DNA of 64,000 nucleotides from an uncultured Collinsella sp. (lineage in GTDB: Bacteria; Actinomycetota; Coriobacteriia; Coriobacteriales; Coriobacteriaceae), in NCBI GenBank assembly GCA_958350755.1, contig CATWID010000001.1, positions 1 to 64,000 of the forward strand, given 5' to 3'. Shown here piece after piece: positions 33,914-42,036 of this stretch (the stretch's first letter is position 1; every line of letters starts with the position of its first letter). A program made the position numbers and the translations under genes. The notes beneath the pieces were generated by a model, which saw only the letters and a list, made by a program, of their open reading frames with translations, did no database searches and was not told the origin of the DNA.

Positions 33914-33989
33914 ACGCCAGTAGTTCAATTGGTAGAGCATCGGTCTCCAAAACCGAGTGTTGAGGGTTCGAGTCCTTCCTGGCGTGCCA
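33914..33989 (+). tRNA. tRNA-Trp (anticodon CCA)
   Basis: Acceptor ACGCCAG/CTGGCGT, D-arm GTTC...GAGC, anticodon loop CTCCAAA (CCA), T-arm GAGGG-TTCGAGT-CCTTC, CCA encoded. Located between rpmG and secE as in several Gram-positive genomes. Confidence 0.93.
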
Positions 33990-33998
33990 GTCATTATT

Positions 33999-34030
33999 CC
34001 GTAAGCTCCCATTTAGGGGGCTTACGGTTT
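33999..34030 (+). terminator. Hairpin between tRNA-Trp and secE
   Basis: CCGTAAGC-CCC and GGG-GCTTACGG arms (33999-34027) followed by TTTACT; possible partial terminator or tRNA processing signal. Confidence 0.55.
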
Positions 34031-34066
34031 ACTCATGTATAAGCGCATTGCGCGGAGGTAACCCAA

Positions 34067-34405
34067 ATGGCCAACAAGAAGAACAAGAAGAAGGCACAGC
34101 AGCAGGCGCCTGCCAACAACGCTGACGCCAACTCCAAGGTTGAGGCCAAGAAGGCCGTTGCCAAGAAGAGCGAGAAGGCTGCGAAGTCCAAGAAGAACGA
34201 GAAACCCGGCTTCTTCGCCCGCACCAAGAAGTATTTTGCTTCGGTGAAGTCCGAGATGAAGCGTGTCACGTGGCCCGATAAGAAGGAGCTCGTGAACTAC
34301 TCGGTCGTCGTTTGCGCTTCTCTGATCGTCGTCGGCGTCGTCATCGCTCTGCTCGATGCTGGCTTTGGCGAGGCTCTTGCTCTGTTCTCTGGATTGAGGG
34401 GCTAA
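34067..34405 (+). CDS. secE: Preprotein translocase subunit SecE
   Basis: SecE clamps SecY in the protein-conducting channel. The 112-aa protein has a long Lys/Ala-rich N-terminal tail (residues 2-45), the conserved FARTKKYFASVKSEMKRVTWPDKKELVNYS region, and one C-terminal membrane helix (VVVCASLIVVGVVIALLDAGF). RBS ggaggt. It is followed 3 nt later by nusG. Confidence 0.95.
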   Translation: MANKKNKKKAQQQAPANNADANSKVEAKKAVAKKSEKAAKSKKNEKPGFFARTKKYFASVKSEMKRVTWPDKKELVNYSVVVCASLIVVGVVIALLDAGFGEALALFSGLRG

Positions 34406-34408
34406 ACC

Positions 34409-34945
34409 ATGTCTAAGCGTTGGTACGTCGTACACACTTACTCTGGATACGAGAACCGCGTAAAGTCCGATCTCGAGCATCGTATCGAGACCATGGGCAT
34501 GCAGGACCGTATCTTTGATATCGAGATTCCTATGGAGCGCGTCACCGAGATCAAAGAGGGTGGCAAGCGCGAGACCAAGGATTCCAAGATCTTCCCGGGT
34601 TATGTCCTGGTTCGCATGGAGATGGATGACGATGCTTGGACGTGTGTTCGCAACACGCCCGGTGTCACCGGTTTCCTGGGCGGCAATGGCAAGCCCGCTC
34701 CGCTTTCCCGCGACGAGTACAATAAGATGACTCGTCGTCCCGGTAAGGGCGATTCGCCCAAGCGTACGTCGGTTGATATTGAGGTCGGTACGTCCGTCCG
34801 CGTCACCGATGGCCCGCTTACCGACTTTGATGGCAAGGTCTCCGAGGTTAACACCGAGGCAGGCAAGCTCAAGGTCACGCTGATGATCTTTGGCCGCGAG
34901 ACGCCGGTCGAGCTCGACTTTAACCAGGTCGCTGTCATCGCTTAA
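34409..34945 (+). CDS. nusG: Transcription termination/antitermination factor NusG
   Basis: NusG binds RNA polymerase and modulates pausing and Rho action. The 178-aa protein has the NGN domain ([53 protein letters not shown]) and the C-terminal KOW domain ([22 protein letters not shown]). Standard length and position before rplK. Confidence 0.96.
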   Translation: MSKRWYVVHTYSGYENRVKSDLEHRIETMGMQDRIFDIEIPMERVTEIKEGGKRETKDSKIFPGYVLVRMEMDDDAWTCVRNTPGVTGFLGGNGKPAPLSRDEYNKMTRRPGKGDSPKRTSVDIEVGTSVRVTDGPLTDFDGKVSEVNTEAGKLKVTLMIFGRETPVELDFNQVAVIA

Positions 34946-35065
34946 GTTTTCGTCCGTTCGCGCGAGCGTGCTTCTTCTGTGACTGCTCATCTCAGGAGTG
35001 CTTCTAACACGTGCGTGCTTACGATATAGCAAGTACTTCACACTCGTGATTCGAAAGGAATGACC

Positions 35066-35494
35066 ATGGCTGAGAAGAAGGTTGCCAACGTCATTAAGCT
35101 CCAGATTCCTGCTGGTGCAGCTAATCCCGCTCCTCCCGTCGGCCCCGCCCTGGGCGCTGCTGGCGTGAACATCATGCAGTTCTGCCAGGCCTTTAACGCC
35201 GAGACGCAGGACAAGAAGGGCGACATCATCCCCGTTGAGATTTCTGTCTACGAGGATAAGTCTTTCTCCTTCATCACCAAGACCCCGCCGGCGGCTCACC
35301 TCATCAAGAAGGAGCTGAACCTCAAGTCTGGTTCCGCTAAGCCCCAGGCCGACAAGGTTGGTCAGCTCTCCCAGGAGCAGCTCACCAAGATCGCCGAGAT
35401 CAAGATGCCGGACCTCAATGCCAACGACATTGACGCCGCCAAGAAGATCATCGCCGGTACCGCCCGTTCCATGGGCGTCACCATCGCTGAGTAG
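35066..35494 (+). CDS. rplK: 50S ribosomal protein L11
   Basis: L11 forms the GTPase-associated stalk base. The 142-aa protein has the [22 protein letters not shown]-terminal block and the C-terminal rRNA-binding domain ending [15 protein letters not shown] 35066 has aaagga 6 nt upstream; the ATG at 35060 is too close. A GC-rich hairpin (ACGGGCGC/GGCGCCCGT, 35511-35540) separates it from rplA. Confidence 0.96.
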   Translation: MAEKKVANVIKLQIPAGAANPAPPVGPALGAAGVNIMQFCQAFNAETQDKKGDIIPVEISVYEDKSFSFITKTPPAAHLIKKELNLKSGSAKPQADKVGQLSQEQLTKIAEIKMPDLNANDIDAAKKIIAGTARSMGVTIAE

Positions 35495-35611
35495 CGATTT
35501 CTTACGGTAATGACGGGCGCTCCGACCGGGGCGCCCGTTAAATGTGTGCAATAGGGCACACGATACGATGTGGGAGGGCTCACGCCCGTTTAACCACAGG
35601 AGGTAATGCAC

Positions 35612-36319
35612 ATGGCTAAGCATGGTAAGAGCTATAACGCCGCTGCCGAGAAGATCGACCGCGCCACGCTCTACACCCCCCTTCAGGCTGCCAAGCTCCT
35701 CAAGGAGCTCGACACCGCCAAGTTCGACGAGACCGTCGAGGCCCACTTCCGTCTGGGCATCGATACTCGTAAGGCTGACCAGAACATCCGTGGTTCCATC
35801 TCCCTGCCCCACGGCACCGGCAAGACCGTTCGTGTTGCCGTCTTCGCCGAGGGCGAGAAGGCCCGCGAGGCTGAGGCTGCCGGCGCCGACATCATCGGTT
35901 CCGACGAGCTCGTCGCCCAGATCCAGAAGGGCGAGATCAACTTCGACGCCGCTATCGCTACGCCGAACATGATGGCCAAGGTTGGCCGCATCGGTAAGAT
36001 CCTTGGTCCCCGTGGCCTCATGCCGAACCCCAAGCTCGGCACCGTGACCATGGACGTCGCCAAGATGGTCTCCGAGCTCAAGGCCGGCCGCGTTGAGTAC
36101 CGCGCCGACCGCTACGGCATCTGCCACGTGCCCCTGGGCAAGAAGTCCTTCTCTGAGCAGCAGCTCGTCGAGAACTACGCCGCCCTGTACACCGAGATCC
36201 TGCGCGTCAAGCCCTCTTCTGCTAAGGGCAAGTACGTCAAGTCCATCTCCGTGTCTTCCACCATGGGCCCTGGCGTCAAGGTCGATCCCGCTATCCAGCG
36301 TGACTTCCTGGCTGAGTAA
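35612..36319 (+). CDS. rplA: 50S ribosomal protein L1
   Basis: L1 builds the mobile E-site stalk and often represses its own mRNA. The 235-aa protein includes [24 protein letters not shown], the signature [24 protein letters not shown], and the C-terminal [12 protein letters not shown] 35612 is 7 nt after aggaggt. Unusually, rplJ does not follow; the operon ends at the terminator 36356-36396 and rplJ-rplL lie 25 kb away. Confidence 0.96.
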   Translation: MAKHGKSYNAAAEKIDRATLYTPLQAAKLLKELDTAKFDETVEAHFRLGIDTRKADQNIRGSISLPHGTGKTVRVAVFAEGEKAREAEAAGADIIGSDELVAQIQKGEINFDAAIATPNMMAKVGRIGKILGPRGLMPNPKLGTVTMDVAKMVSELKAGRVEYRADRYGICHVPLGKKSFSEQQLVENYAALYTEILRVKPSSAKGKYVKSISVSSTMGPGVKVDPAIQRDFLAE

Positions 36320-36355
36320 CTTTTAGTTACTGCCTGAGCAAAGCAAGCATTGCTA

Positions 36356-36396
36356 AAGAAATCCGGTTCTGTCTCGTGCAGGACCGGGTTTCTTGC
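36356..36396 (+). terminator. Terminator after rplA
   Basis: AAGAAATCCGGTTCTG pairs with CAGGACCGGGTTTCTT (two G-U/mismatches), so rplA is the last gene of its operon. Confidence 0.75.
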
Positions 36397-36407
36397 TATC
36401 GCGTCAA

Positions 36408-36446
36408 AACTACCTCAAAGGGGCTAGTGTCCCCTTTGAGGTAGTT
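36408..36446 (-). repeat. GGGGACAGG-family hairpin overlapping the phosphoesterase stop
   Basis: Perfect 16-bp arms (36408-36423, 36431-36446; CTACCTCAAAGGGG). On the minus strand the arm starts within the TAA stop of the metallophosphoesterase and the distal end runs into TTTTG. Confidence 0.85.
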
Positions 36447-37155
36447 ACCAAGGTGTTCTGGCGGTTGAGGACTCGATGGCCTCGTGGCGTTTGAGCTCGC
36501 GGCGCATGGTTTGCGAGTTGAGCCAAGCTGCTTGCCAGCCACGGATGGGGTAGTGCGCTTCGTCCAGCTCAAACTGCGTATAGCCGCAGGCATTGATGAT
36601 CGTTGCCCCGCATGCATGCTGACGCTCACGTTGAAAGTCGCGATCATAGCATTGATGCACATGTCCGTGGACCATGTAGTCGGGATTCCAGGACTCGAGC
36701 GCTGTGTTAAAGCATTCGAATCCTCGATGCGGCAGATCGTCTAGATCGCCCACGCCGGCGGCGGGCGCATGGGTGAGCAAGATGTCGCAGCCGCCGACCA
36801 TCCTCACTTTGCGGGACAGCTTGCGCACGCGCTTGGCCATCTCGCGCTCGGTGTACATGTTAGCGCCATCTCGATAGCGCATGGAGCCGCCAAGCCCCGC
36901 AATGCGGACGCCACGATACACGTACACGGTGTCCTCGACACAGATACAGCCACCCGGTGCATGACGTGCGTAGCGGTCATCGTGATTGCCGCGCACGTAG
37001 ATGAGCGGTTTGTTGATGACCGTGACCAAAAACTCAAGATAGTCCGGGTCCAGATCGCCAGCGGACAAAATCAGGTCGACATCCTCAAAGCGTTCCTTGC
37101 GAAAGCACTCCCATAGGCATCGTTCTTCGGTATCGGCTATGGCAAGGATTTTCAT
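36445..37155 (-). CDS. Calcineurin-like metallophosphoesterase
   Basis: A 236-aa protein of the metallophosphoesterase superfamily: SAGDLDPDYL (GDxxD-like) near residue 31, YVRGNHDDR near residue 53, LLTHAPAAG near residue 127 and VHGHVHQC near residue 163. The first metal motif, normally DxH, reads IADTEER here, so one canonical His is replaced by Glu. Substrate unknown. Its ATG overlaps the TGA of the upstream ParB/BMP gene (ATGA), a sign of coupled translation and shared function. Confidence 0.8.
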   Translation of the reverse strand: MKILAIADTEERCLWECFRKERFEDVDLILSAGDLDPDYLEFLVTVINKPLIYVRGNHDDRYARHAPGGCICVEDTVYVYRGVRIAGLGGSMRYRDGANMYTEREMAKRVRKLSRKVRMVGGCDILLTHAPAAGVGDLDDLPHRGFECFNTALESWNPDYMVHGHVHQCYDRDFQRERQHACGATIINACGYTQFELDEAHYPIRGWQAAWLNSQTMRRELKRHEAIESSTARTPW

Positions 37156-39068
37156 AGGGCGCGGACCTTCGGCTCATCGTCGAGTTGCGGAATGGTGCCC
37201 ACCACGTTGTCGGCCAGCCAGTCCATCTCGACAATTTGCGTGCTCGGCAGTGGGGGAAAGCCCTCGATCTGCACCACGCCGTCTTGGCTATGGAGCTCGC
37301 CGCCAAATGGATTGATGGAACCCTCGACGATGCCATTGCGGAGCAGCTGAACAAGCTTGCGCGTCTGATAGGGCAGGCCCGGAGCGTAGCGAATGTCGAT
37401 GACGCCCGAGCTCATGCCATACCAGTAGTTGACGGCGCGAACCTGGCTGTTGTCACTGGTCTCATCCCAGGTGCCATGCAGCAGGCTTCGCACGATAAGC
37501 TCGTAGTAACGGCCCCAGTTCCATACCGGCATGGCGATGCCGACGACCTTGCCATCGACCAAGCGTTGGAGTCCGTAGGCCGTGGGGTCCTCCAGCGACT
37601 TGGACATGTCGACGCCGGTCATAACACTCACGCCTTCGCGGCACATGGCCTCGGCAAGACCGCCGGCGGGTACATCGCCCCAGGTGAGGATTACCTGCGC
37701 GCGAGGGTCGAGCAGCGAGGCGCCGATGGCAAAGGCATTGATCTCGCTAAGCGCGCCCGACGCAAAGACCGACGCGTGGTAGCCAATGCGATGGTTGTCC
37801 GCCATGCTGGCCGCAAGGGCGCCCAGGAGGAACTTGGCCTCGTACATCTTGCCAAAGTACGAACGGACGCTTTGGTGGGGAAGGCCGATAGAACAGTTAA
37901 GGAACCGAATCTGGGGATACTCAACGGCTGCCCTGAGCGTGTATTCCATCAGGCGGTGCGAGGTCGAGAAGATGACGTTTGCTCCATGTTTGACAGCCGT
38001 TTCCACGGCGGCGTAGAACACGTCCGGATCGTGGCAGTCCTCAAACGCCTCGGTGCGCACGATACCGCCGAAGTGCTCATCGAGATACTGACGCCCTTGG
38101 TCGTGCAGGCTGTCCCAGCTCGACGTCGCACAGGGGAACTCATGGATAAAGGCGATGCGCAGGGGGTTGGCCGCCGAATAGACGGTCTTGCCCATAAAGA
38201 AGTTGAGCACGCCGGAGGTGGACTTGGCGGGCGTCTCCTCCTCGTCGACGCTCGGCGCTTCGACAAGATCGACCTTGTCCTCGTCATTTTTGCCAGCAAT
38301 GACCAGCTCGCGCCAAATTTTGCACAGGCGGTTTACGACGATATCTGTCGGCGTATCCAGCAGGCGGTCCTGGTTGTACACATTGAGGTAGACGAGCATG
38401 GCGTCGGCGGGCGTAATGTCCAGGTGGTCGCCGCCCGCGCGCAGGTAGGCGCGCTTAAAGAGCAAGAAGGTGTGGCGCAGGTAGTCGACCTTTTTCTGCG
38501 GCCATTTTTCGATAAGGTTTTGACCGAGCATTTTGGCGAGCGTCTCGTAGCTTCCCTCGCGCGAGAACTCGATCTCGTATAGGGGGCAGACGCGCCAAAA
38601 CGCGCAGAACTCGCCGTACAGGCGGCTTTCGACGGAATCCCATGTGCCGGGGTAGAGACGGGTGACCTTGGCCGAAACCGTCGGGGCGTCTAGGAATTTG
38701 AGGACGCTGACGCGTTTGTTGCCCTCTTGGACGTAAAACCGATGCATGAACTCGGTGACGATGATGGGGTCGCGATAGCCCTCGGTCACCTGGATGTCGT
38801 AGAGGTTGGACCACTTGCGGGCGAACTCGGTGCTAAATGGCAACAGGGGCATATAATTGCACGAAAAGGCAGACTGACGACCCTTGGTAACCGTGCCGAC
38901 GACCATTTCGAGCGGAATATCCCTTAGGCCGACATTCTCTCGCTGACCTAAGGGGAGCTGGGCAACCAAACTATCGAGGTCCGTAAGGTATGGATGCTCA
39001 CTTTGGCTAATGGCGCGTCGACGTCCTTGCTCGCCGCGCTTGCGTGCTTGACGATAGGCCTCTTCCAT
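37152..39068 (-). CDS. ParB-like domain fused to a BMP/PnrA-type ligand-binding domain
   Basis: A 638-aa protein without signal peptide. Residues about 35-155 resemble a ParB/Srx-type domain (LRDIPLEMVVGTVTKGRQSAF, YRDPIIVTEFMHRFYVQEGNKRVSVLKFL with the EGNKR element). Residues 160-300 are helical linker. Residues about 300-600 match the basic membrane protein (Med/PnrA) family: PLRIAFIHEFPCATSSWDSLHDQGRQYLDEHFGG, NVIFSTSHRLMEYTLRAAVEYPQIRFLNCSI, YEAKFLLGALAASM. BMP proteins are normally extracellular lipoproteins that bind nucleosides for ABC import; here the domain would be cytosolic, suggesting a sensor. It overlaps the metallophosphoesterase by 4 nt. Function unknown. Confidence 0.65.
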   Translation of the reverse strand: MEEAYRQARKRGEQGRRRAISQSEHPYLTDLDSLVAQLPLGQRENVGLRDIPLEMVVGTVTKGRQSAFSCNYMPLLPFSTEFARKWSNLYDIQVTEGYRDPIIVTEFMHRFYVQEGNKRVSVLKFLDAPTVSAKVTRLYPGTWDSVESRLYGEFCAFWRVCPLYEIEFSREGSYETLAKMLGQNLIEKWPQKKVDYLRHTFLLFKRAYLRAGGDHLDITPADAMLVYLNVYNQDRLLDTPTDIVVNRLCKIWRELVIAGKNDEDKVDLVEAPSVDEEETPAKSTSGVLNFFMGKTVYSAANPLRIAFIHEFPCATSSWDSLHDQGRQYLDEHFGGIVRTEAFEDCHDPDVFYAAVETAVKHGANVIFSTSHRLMEYTLRAAVEYPQIRFLNCSIGLPHQSVRSYFGKMYEAKFLLGALAASMADNHRIGYHASVFASGALSEINAFAIGASLLDPRAQVILTWGDVPAGGLAEAMCREGVSVMTGVDMSKSLEDPTAYGLQRLVDGKVVGIAMPVWNWGRYYELIVRSLLHGTWDETSDNSQVRAVNYWYGMSSGVIDIRYAPGLPYQTRKLVQLLRNGIVEGSINPFGGELHSQDGVVQIEGFPPLPSTQIVEMDWLADNVVGTIPQLDDEPKVRAL

Positions 39069-39123
39069 AGTTTTGCTCCCTTAGTCGTTTAAACAACTAT
39101 ATAAACCATGGTACCACGAATGA

Positions 39124-39162
39124 AAACCACCACAAAGGTGCCTGTCCCCTTTGTGGTGGTTT
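39124..39162 (-). repeat. GGGGACAGG-family hairpin overlapping mscS stop
   Basis: 15-bp perfect arms (39124-39138, 39148-39162; AAACCACCACAAAGG). The minus-strand loop reads GGACAGGCA. The arm includes part of the TAA stop of the mscS-like gene. Confidence 0.85.
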
Positions 39163-39928
39163 AGGCAATGATGGGGGCGATGGCACGGATGCAGGCGTCG
39201 GCCGCCGTAAAGGTAGTGCCGTCGTCGCTGACGATAAAGATGATCTTGCCCTTAATGCCAAAGTCGCCGATCTCGCTAAAGAGCACGTAGGGCTCCTTGT
39301 CAAAGCCCGAGATGGGCGAGACGGCCGTTTTGGTGGCGCTGGCGAGCTCGTCTGCTAGCACATCGAGCGATGCCCATTTGGAGGGGTCTTTGACCGCGAC
39401 GGGGACGGCCACGCGCCCAAAGGGCATCAAATGCACGAGTGTGTTCTTGGAAATGTTGGAGTTGGGGACAATGATGGTCTGCCCGCAGGCGTCCACGATG
39501 GTCGTGTGGCGCCAGGTGATGTCCTGGACCACGCCCGACACGCCGCCGACCTCGATATTGTCGCCGGGCTTGATGATGCCCATAAAGGTCACCTGCATGC
39601 CGCCGATAAGGTTTGACAGCGTGTCCTGAAAGCCCAGCGAGATGGCGATGCCGCCGACGCCAAGAGCGGCGACGAGCGCGTTTGCGTTAATGCCAAAGCA
39701 GTTGTCGAGGATAAAGCTGCCACCGATCATCCAGATGACGGCGCGCGCGATGTTGATGAAGATACTCGATGCCGGAAGTGGGTTGTCGTCGCGGTTGAGC
39801 AGGTGCCGCAGGGTCTTGGAAACGACTTTGGTGACGATTGCCGTGCCTATCGCCAAGATGCCGGCCCAGATGATGTTGTGGACCCATCGCTGTTCAAAGA
39901 AATGAAGAATCGGCTCAAACAATTCCAT
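39161..39928 (-). CDS. mscS: MscS-family small-conductance mechanosensitive channel
   Basis: A membrane channel that opens on osmotic downshock. The 255-aa protein has three membrane segments (residues 14-35, 60-80, 90-115), the pore helix ALGVGGIAISLGFQDTLSNLIGG, and the beta domain PGDNIEVGGVSGVVQDITWRHTTI and IIVPNSNISKNT. The start at 39928 is 9-13 nt after taggaggt on the minus strand; upstream in-frame codons are rejected. A lone gene flanked by two stop-codon-type hairpins. Confidence 0.9.
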   Translation of the reverse strand: MELFEPILHFFEQRWVHNIIWAGILAIGTAIVTKVVSKTLRHLLNRDDNPLPASSIFINIARAVIWMIGGSFILDNCFGINANALVAALGVGGIAISLGFQDTLSNLIGGMQVTFMGIIKPGDNIEVGGVSGVVQDITWRHTTIVDACGQTIIVPNSNISKNTLVHLMPFGRVAVPVAVKDPSKWASLDVLADELASATKTAVSPISGFDKEPYVLFSEIGDFGIKGKIIFIVSDDGTTFTAADACIRAIAPIIA

Positions 39929-40027
39929 GTAGGGAAAACCTCCTAATGATCGTTCAATCATGATACCCACCAAAAAGCCCGTCCGATCACATCGGACGGG
40001 CTTCTGTGCTCGATATGGGGGTTAGCG

Positions 40028-40067
40028 AAAACCGCCGCAAAGGCGTCTGCCCCTTTGCGGCGGTTTT
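40028..40067 (-). repeat. GGGGACAGG-family hairpin, intergenic copy
   Basis: Perfect 16-bp arms (40028-40043, 40052-40067; AAAACCGCCGCAAAGG). The minus-strand loop reads GGCAGACG, a diverged form of the family loop. The only copy of the five not overlapping a stop codon. Confidence 0.8.
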
Positions 40068-40082
40068 GGCGTTTGCGCAGAT

Positions 40083-40123
40083 AAAACCTGCCAAAATAAA
40101 CCTGTCCCTTATTGGCAGGTTTT
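40083..40123 (-). repeat. GGGGACAGG-family hairpin overlapping ABC ATPase stop
   Basis: 12-bp arms AAAACCTGCCAA (40083-40094) and TTGGCAGGTTTT (40112-40123). The loop holds AAGGGACAGGTTTATT on the minus strand. It is nearly identical to the rph copy (6778-6814) although 33 kb away. It overlaps the TAA stop of the ATPase gene. Confidence 0.85.
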
Positions 40124-40916
40124 AGCTCAGCAGCATGCGGTCATTGGCGAGCTCGCCGCCCGAGACCTCCTCGAACTTCTGCAGCAAGTCGGCCACGGTG
40201 AGCGACTTCTTCTCATCGCCCGCCACGTCGTAGATTACGTGGCCCTCGTGCATCATGATCAGGCGATTGCCCAGACGGATGGCGTCGTTCATGTTGTGCG
40301 TGACCATGAGCGTGGTCAGGTGGTTCTCGTCGACAATCTCCTCGGTCAGGTTGAGCACCTTAGAGGCCGTCTTGGGGTCGAGCGCCGCGGTGTGCTCGTC
40401 GAGCAGTAGCAGGCGTGGCTTGGTGAGCGTGGCCATGAGCAGGGTGAGTGCCTGGCGCTGTCCACCCGAAAGCAGGCCGACCTTGGCGTTGAGGCGCGTG
40501 TCCAGACCGAGGTCTAGGCGCCTGAGCAGCTCAACATACTCGTCCTTCTCGGCCTTGGTGACGCCCCACGAAAGACCGCGACGCTGGCCGCGGCGCTTGG
40601 CGAGGGCCAGGTTCTCAGCGATCTGCATGTCGGCTGCGGTGCCGCGCATGGGGTCCTGGAACACGCGGCCCAGGTACTTGGCGCGCTGCGACTCGCTCAG
40701 ACGCGAGATGTCGGTGCCGTCGAGCTCGATAACGCCCGAATCGAGCGGATACACGCCGGCGATCATGTTGAGCAGCGTGGACTTGCCGGCGCCGTTGCCG
40801 CCAATCACGGTTACAAAGTCGCCGTCGTTAAGGGTGAGGTCGACGCCGGTGAGCGCGCGCTTCTCGGTGACGGTGCCCTTGTTAAAGGTCTTTTTGACGT
40901 GCGAGAGCTTAAGCAT
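40122..40916 (-). CDS. ABC transporter ATP-binding protein (TrpZ-like)
   Basis: The ATPase of a three-gene importer. The 264-aa protein has Walker A GGNGAGKSTL near residue 40, the signature LLSGGQRQALTLL near residue 147, Walker B RLLLLDEHTAAL, and the H-loop VTHNM. It belongs to the group that partners ABC_sub_bind (TrpX-type) solute-binding proteins. ATG 40916 fits ggggag 9 nt upstream; ATG 40925 is an alternative. It overlaps the permease gene by 8 nt. The substrate is unknown; tryptophan or other amino acids are possible. Confidence 0.88.
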   Translation of the reverse strand: MLKLSHVKKTFNKGTVTEKRALTGVDLTLNDGDFVTVIGGNGAGKSTLLNMIAGVYPLDSGVIELDGTDISRLSESQRAKYLGRVFQDPMRGTAADMQIAENLALAKRRGQRRGLSWGVTKAEKDEYVELLRRLDLGLDTRLNAKVGLLSGGQRQALTLLMATLTKPRLLLLDEHTAALDPKTASKVLNLTEEIVDENHLTTLMVTHNMNDAIRLGNRLIMMHEGHVIYDVAGDEKKSLTVADLLQKFEEVSGGELANDRMLLS

Positions 40917-41832
40917 CTGCCTCATCTCCCCTCGTGTAGGAGCTGCGGAGCTTGTAACGCTCCCAAACCACGGGCACGCACAGGGCCACGGCGACAATCA
41001 CAGCGGAGAGCAGCTTCATGTCGTTGGCGTCCATGCCCAGCTGCAGCACGATGGCGCGGATGAGGAAGTAGACCACGGAGCCAAAGACGGCGGAGGCCAG
41101 GCGGACGCTAAACTGCGTGAGACCGCCGGGCAGCAGGCGACCGAGCACCTCGCCGATAACAATGGCGGCAAGACCGATAACGATGGCGCCGGTGCCCATG
41201 CCAATGTCGGCGTACTTCTGGCTCTGGCAGATGAGAGCGCCCGAAAGGCCGATGAGGGCGTTGGAGAGCACCAGCGCGATCATCTTGGTGGAGTTGGTGT
41301 TGACGCCCAGGGCGCGGATCATGTACTCGTTGTTGCCGGTGGCGCGCAGTGCCGAGCCGATCTCGGTGCCAAAGAACCAATACAGGATGGCGACGATAGC
41401 CACAGCGAGCAAGATGCCCAGGATGATGGCGACGGTGGACTGCGGCAGGCCCGTCATGTTGCTAACAGACGAGAAGATGGTGCCCTTGGCGAGGATGGGC
41501 GTGTTGGACTTGCCCATGATGCGCAGGTTGACGGACCACAGACTGATCTGGGTGAGGATTCCGGCGAGGATCGCGGGAATCTCGAAGACGGTGGTCAGAA
41601 TGCCCGTGACAGCACCGGCGATGGCGCCGGCGCACATGCCGGCCAGCACGGCGAGCAGCGGGTCGACGTTGTTATTGACGATGAGCACGGCGCAGATGCA
41701 GCCGCCGAGGGCAAAGCTGCCGTCGCAGGTCATATCGGGGATGTCGAGCAGGCGGAACGTGATAAACACGCCGAGCACCATAATGCCCCAGAGGACGCCC
41801 TGCGAAACGGCGCCCTGCAATGCAATGAGCAT
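40909..41832 (-). CDS. ABC transporter permease (TrpY-like)
   Basis: A 307-aa BPD_transp_2-type permease with about nine hydrophobic segments; GVLWGIMVLGVFITFRLLDIPDMTCDGSFALGG near the start is a typical opening for TrpY/YcjV-like permeases. Translation is coupled with the ATPase gene downstream. The solute-binding gene is upstream, separated by 204 nt with a hairpin. Confidence 0.88.
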   Translation of the reverse strand: MLIALQGAVSQGVLWGIMVLGVFITFRLLDIPDMTCDGSFALGGCICAVLIVNNNVDPLLAVLAGMCAGAIAGAVTGILTTVFEIPAILAGILTQISLWSVNLRIMGKSNTPILAKGTIFSSVSNMTGLPQSTVAIILGILLAVAIVAILYWFFGTEIGSALRATGNNEYMIRALGVNTNSTKMIALVLSNALIGLSGALICQSQKYADIGMGTGAIVIGLAAIVIGEVLGRLLPGGLTQFSVRLASAVFGSVVYFLIRAIVLQLGMDANDMKLLSAVIVAVALCVPVVWERYKLRSSYTRGDEADA

Positions 41833-41936
41833 GCTTCATACCTCCTAGGATAGGGTGGACACGTGAATAACCATGATAGCGGTAGCAATGCATAAAAGAG
41901 CTGCGGACGGATGTTTTGTCTCATCCGAAACAAGCA

Positions 41937-41965
41937 GGGCGAACGCCGGTCTTTAGCGTTCGCCC
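41937..41965 (-). terminator. Hairpin between solute-binding protein and permease genes
   Basis: GGGCGAACGC (41937-41946) and GCGTTCGCCC (41956-41965), perfect 10 bp; the minus-strand tail is TGCTTGTTTC. A partial terminator that would leave more binding protein than permease. Confidence 0.6.
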
Positions 41966-42036
41966 CAATGGCTCAAATATTGAATAACGCAGCTATGGCG
42001 CGAGAACGAACCCAAGATGCGTTACGGCGCATGGTG

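Noticed and set aside
35511..35611. L1 autoregulatory site before rplA
   Set aside because: A hairpin exists, but the sequence could not be matched to the known L1-binding shape with confidence.
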